Assembly: GCA_031554725.1 (NCBI GenBank)
Contig: JAVBUZ010000140.1
Location: 1-16,477, forward strand
DNA: 16,477 bases
DNA from: JAVBUZ01 sp031554725
GTDB taxonomy: Bacteria; Bacillota; Clostridia; Lachnospirales; Lachnospiraceae
Direction: 5' to 3'
Both the position numbers and the translations under genes were made by a program. Below the pieces are notes generated by a model. The model was not told where the DNA came from and searched no databases. It saw nothing but the letters and a program-made list of their open reading frames with translations. Below are positions 14,319 to 16,477 of the stretch, piece after piece. How positions within the stretch are numbered: position 1 is the stretch's first letter; every line of letters begins with the position of its first letter.

Positions 14319-14553
14319 CTTTTGGGAAAGGAAGGTACTCGTAAGAAGTGCTTATGGGACGAGGTGACAAGGGCGACCGTGTTGCCTTTGTGGGAGTGAA
14401 AAGTAGAGAAAATTTGTTATGTCATGAGGAAAAGCACCAAGGGATAAGTGCGTCCACCTAGTGGGCTATGGTATGGGCCACAGTGACCTATGCAGTTAAC
14501 TTTACAACTTAAATAATAAAAGACAATAAAGACAGAGAAAAAAGAAGTATATA
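14319..14553. other. Gene-free stretch with a GC-richer patch
   Basis: Bases 14341-14490 are visibly richer in G than the flanks and contain only short frames, the longest clean one being 35 codons from the ATG at 14354 with no recognisable family. Short complementary stretches exist, but no stable long helix, tRNA or known ncRNA was recognised. The ACTTTACAACTT word at 14499-14510 repeats one at 13193. Confidence 0.3.
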
Positions 14554-14600
14554 TTGACTTTTATGCCATGTAAACTTGTAACAGTAAGCACAAAAGTCAA
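14554..14600. repeat. 13-base inverted repeat
   Basis: TTGACTTTTATGC at 14554-14566 is the reverse complement of 14588-14600 except for one mismatch; the loop is 21 bases. No T run follows, so it is not a standard terminator. It could be a transposon-end remnant, an operator or a structured transcript. Confidence 0.55.
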
Positions 14601-14626
14601 AGGAGAGGAAGGCGAAGTGGCAGGTG

Positions 14627-14641
14627 TTAAGTAATACTTAA
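14627..14641. repeat. Near-perfect palindrome TTAAGTA-A-TACTTAA
   Basis: Seven-base arms around a single central base, 26 bases after the 13-base inverted repeat. The form is typical of a dimeric-protein site, but no regulator can be assigned. Confidence 0.4.
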
Positions 14642-14735
14642 TAACTGCTACGGATGTAAAAAGTATAATACAAAGAACTACAATCTTCATGTAATTATTT
14701 TAATAGGATTTAAAATCAATAATTAGCATGTCGAG

Positions 14736-14765
14736 TGCGACTAATGCGACTAATACTGCAACTAA
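14736..14765 (+). repeat. Three 9-base repeats of TGCGACTAA type
   Basis: TGCGACTAA at 14736-14744 and 14745-14753, adjacent and exact, then TGCAACTAA at 14757-14765 after a three-base gap. They lie in a 26-codon frame (ATG 14728, stop 14806-14808) whose product begins MSSATNATNTATNRPVGLRY. The repeats make the Ala/Thr-Asn run. No ribosome site precedes the frame, so coding is doubtful. Confidence 0.5.
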
Positions 14766-14804
14766 TCGCCCAGTAGGTTTACGCTATCGAAATGTAGAAC
14801 ACTA

Positions 14805-14833
14805 TTGAAAGAGTTTGTTTTTAGAAGTATAGT
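14805..14833 (+). promoter_or_regulatory. Promoter for the pyrophosphohydrolase/HNH pair
   Basis: TTGAAA at 14805-14810, a 17-base spacer and TATAGT at 14828-14833. Transcription would start near 14840, at a TTATTA-TGAAG-TAATAA hairpin-like repeat just downstream of the -10 box that could act as an operator. Confidence 0.6.
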
Positions 14834-14875
14834 TATTATGAAGTAATAATCTAAACTTTAAAGGATGTGAATCGG

Positions 14876-15181
14876 ATGATACAAGGAAAATTAGTACGTG
14901 ATAAAATTCCGCAAATTATTAAGAGTGGCGGGAAAAAACCAATTACAAGAATTTTAGATAATGAAGAATATCTTCAAGAGCTTGATAAAAAATTATATGA
15001 AGAAGTATCTGAATATCAAGCAGATAAATCGATAGAAGAAATGGCAGATGTGTTAGAAGTGCTATTTGCAATTTGCGAGGCACGTGGATATTCCGTAGAA
15101 GAGTTGATGGAAGTTCGCAATGTAAAAAGAGAAGAACGTGGTGGATTTGAGAAGAAAATATTCTGGAGTGGGAATGAATGA
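14876..15181 (+). CDS. MazG-like nucleotide pyrophosphohydrolase (phosphoribosyl-ATP pyrophosphohydrolase-like)
   Basis: A 101-residue all-helical protein of the MazG/HisE-like NTP pyrophosphatase superfamily (COG4997-type, from memory). Visible signatures are KLVRDKIPQII at residues 5-15, the metal-binding E-E-x-x-E at 42-46 (YEEVSEY), E-x-x-D at 55-58 (EEMADVLEVL) and a closing RGGFEKKIFW. Such proteins remove pyrophosphate from nucleoside triphosphates, often non-canonical ones. No histidine-pathway gene is nearby, so a HisE role is unlikely. The ATG at 14876 is chosen on family N-termini; a GTG at 14867 would add three residues. Its stop overlaps the next start as ATGA, so it is tightly coupled to the HNH gene. 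Confidence 0.88.
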   Translation: MIQGKLVRDKIPQIIKSGGKKPITRILDNEEYLQELDKKLYEEVSEYQADKSIEEMADVLEVLFAICEARGYSVEELMEVRNVKREERGGFEKKIFWSGNE

Positions 15182-16341
15182 TGCCGTTAACTATTAATGA
15201 ACAATATTATAACAAACTGTATATTGATGGGTTTTCAGGAATGATGAAGAATCCATCATATTGTTATAAATTCTATTGGCTGGAAGCGATTGTACAACTT
15301 ATATCAGAAAATAGAGTGGAAGCTACGTATGATGAAATCATTGATGAGATGATTGCAAATGCGTGGTATTCTGTTCTTGAGTTTCACATCCACCTAAGTG
15401 GTATTTGGGGTGACGGAGAAATTAAGGACAATCTAGAAAGAGCCGTGCTTAAACTTAAAGAGTTGAGCGAGTTGCCGATAAATGCATCTGGAATAGAGAT
15501 AAAAAATGCAATTAAACAGTTTGATAAGCAACTGCGTGTAGAGAAACTGGCATTAACAAATAACGTTCCATATAAAGCCTTGTCTGGATTTGCAAACAAA
15601 ACAGATGAGATAATTAGTCTAGATAGCAGTGCTGGTAGAATGATAGCTTATTATAACAAGTTGAGCTCAAGTGATATTTTATTACCATACACATTTGGTA
15701 ATGAGAGCGGACTAAACAGAAAGTTAATGTTCAATGATGCATGGGTTCAGATGATTAAAGATAATACGGTGGCGATTCTTGGTTGGATTCAATGTGAAAA
15801 AGTAAAATGGCTACAGAATAATAACCCGGAGATTCCAGGGTTAATATATAAACTTGCCCCATTAGATGAAAAGATGCGAAAACTATCTCATGTACGAAAA
15901 CTGTGGGATGGAATTCTTGATTTGAAAAGTGTAGCAGATGTATTTACCGATGCCCCCATTGATGAGAAGAAATATGATGTGGATCATTTTATTCCGTGGT
16001 CGTTCGTAATGAATGATGAACTTTGGAATTTGATGCCCATGGATTCATCATTGAATTCATCTAAGAGTAATAGATTACCAGACTGGAATGAATTCTTTTT
16101 ACGATTTGCAAAGAATCAGTATGTAATGTATGAATCGATTCATGAAAAAGAAGGTATTAGAAAATTATATGAAGCATGCTATCGGGATAACCTACACTCT
16201 ATCTGGGCAAATCAGGACCTATATCGCAAGGGGAATTCAGATATGGAGTTTTATACCATTTTGGAAAAAAATATGAAGCCAGTATATGATTCTGCTAGAC
16301 GGCAAGGGTATGACGTGTGGGAGAGAAAATTTGCAGGATAA
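15178..16341 (+). CDS. HNH endonuclease-domain protein
   Basis: A 387-residue protein with a C-terminal HNH (beta-beta-alpha metal) nuclease core: YDVDHFIPWSF with Asp269-His270, LWNLMPMD with Asn284, and SLNSSKSNRLP with Asn293 and Lys296. The first ~250 residues form a conserved-looking helical region (NPSYCYKFYWLEAI, then WYSVLEFHIHLSGIWG) of unknown function, perhaps target or partner recognition. No signal peptide or membrane segment. It overlaps the MazG-like gene by four bases (ATGA), so the two proteins are probably made in linked amounts. The neighbourhood (gene scars and an IS-like end) suits a mobile defence gene. Phage defence is inference; the nuclease fold call is fairly firm. 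Confidence 0.85.
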   Translation: MMPLTINEQYYNKLYIDGFSGMMKNPSYCYKFYWLEAIVQLISENRVEATYDEIIDEMIANAWYSVLEFHIHLSGIWGDGEIKDNLERAVLKLKELSELPINASGIEIKNAIKQFDKQLRVEKLALTNNVPYKALSGFANKTDEIISLDSSAGRMIAYYNKLSSSDILLPYTFGNESGLNRKLMFNDAWVQMIKDNTVAILGWIQCEKVKWLQNNNPEIPGLIYKLAPLDEKMRKLSHVRKLWDGILDLKSVADVFTDAPIDEKKYDVDHFIPWSFVMNDELWNLMPMDSSLNSSKSNRLPDWNEFFLRFAKNQYVMYESIHEKEGIRKLYEACYRDNLHSIWANQDLYRKGNSDMEFYTILEKNMKPVYDSARRQGYDVWERKFAG

Positions 16342-16401
16342 GGAGCAATAGGAGCCAAGCTAGCGTAAAGTTTTTGTAGGATATTAATTGAATAAATAAA
16401 A

Positions 16402-16477
16402 AGAGAACACCACTTTGTGTTAAGATTAAGCTGCTAAGAAAAATCAAATACAAAGGATAGGTGTTCTCTATGATTAA
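16402..16477 (+). mobile_element. Probable insertion-sequence end: hairpin leading into a truncated ORF
   Basis: AGAGAACACC at 16402-16411 is the exact reverse complement of GGTGTTCTCT at 16460-16469. The pairing continues inside (16413-16421 with 16447-16455, one G-U) past a small internal loop. The right arm abuts an ATG at 16470 that stays open to the window end (only two full codons seen). The only Shine-Dalgarno-like sequence (AAGGA, 16453-16457) lies in the right half of the hairpin, so read-through mRNA would hide it, a known way transposase genes are kept silent. The element family cannot be named. Confidence 0.4.

Noticed and set aside
14354..14461. 35-codon plus-strand frame in the GC-richer patch
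   Set aside because: No clear ribosome site, no recognisable family and low complexity of support; kept only as part of the gene-free stretch.
14502..14690. Minus-strand 62-codon hydrophobic ORF in the gene-free region
   Set aside because: Considered as a membrane or signal peptide gene, but no Shine-Dalgarno sequence precedes its ATG, it contains the inverted repeats and its composition matches reversed AT-rich spacer.
14728..14808. Possible variable-region end of a diversity-generating retroelement target
   Set aside because: The Asn-rich repeat looked suggestive, but no reverse transcriptase, template repeat or C-type lectin domain is present in the window.
14867..15181. HisE (histidine biosynthesis) identity for the pyrophosphohydrolase
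   Set aside because: No his genes nearby and the KLVRDKIP start is typical of MazG-like housekeeping proteins rather than HisE.
13150..16477. CRISPR array or tRNA gene in the accessory region
   Set aside because: No regularly spaced direct repeats of 25-40 bases and no cloverleaf were found; the only short tandem repeats are 9-mers.

Overview
The window looks like chromosomal DNA from a low-GC Gram-positive anaerobe of the class Clostridia, most likely Lachnospiraceae or a close relative. The grounds are AT-rich codon use, strong GGAGG-type ribosome binding sites, a clostridial folate cluster with a FolB-FolK fusion, a very large secreted amylase, and protein families that read as typical of this group. 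The taxonomic call is inference from gene style. No rRNA, tRNA or CRISPR array is visible.

Layout, left to right. (1) 1-1731: the 3' end of a folate operon, with the tail of a probable HD-domain protein, folP (dihydropteroate synthase) and a folB-folK fusion. Together these make the pterin part of folate. (2) 1848-4461: three translationally coupled genes for an XRE-type regulator, an unusual ornithine-carbamoyltransferase-like protein and a SAM-dependent methyltransferase, closed by a strong terminator. (3) 4678-9387: one giant exported, multi-domain GH13 alpha-amylase/pullulanase-type enzyme with several starch-binding modules and a C-terminal LysM wall anchor, followed by a terminator. (4) 9512-9946: a small ferritin-like helical-bundle protein, then a bidirectional terminator. 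(5) 10098-13149: a leftward AraC-family regulator with a GyrI-like effector domain, divergent from a fused methionine sulfoxide reductase (msrAB), then a GNAT acetyltransferase.

(6) 13150-16477 is accessory in character. It has a strong promoter driving a 36-residue membrane peptide and a zinc-ribbon protein. About 830 bases without an intact gene follow, holding a broken phosphatase-like remnant, two intrinsic terminators, inverted repeats, a GC-richer patch and 9-base tandem repeats. Next comes a promoter driving two overlapping genes: a MazG-like nucleotide pyrophosphohydrolase and an HNH nuclease protein. The window ends in a hairpin leading into a truncated ORF that looks like the edge of an insertion sequence.

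The best candidate for an undescribed system is the MazG-like/HNH pair (14876-16341): a nucleotide-pool enzyme coupled to a nuclease, in a scarred, mobile-element-rich interval, which suggests a compact defence or conflict module. This is a hypothesis. A second candidate is the XRE/carbamoyltransferase-like/methyltransferase cassette, whose middle gene has altered substrate-site motifs.
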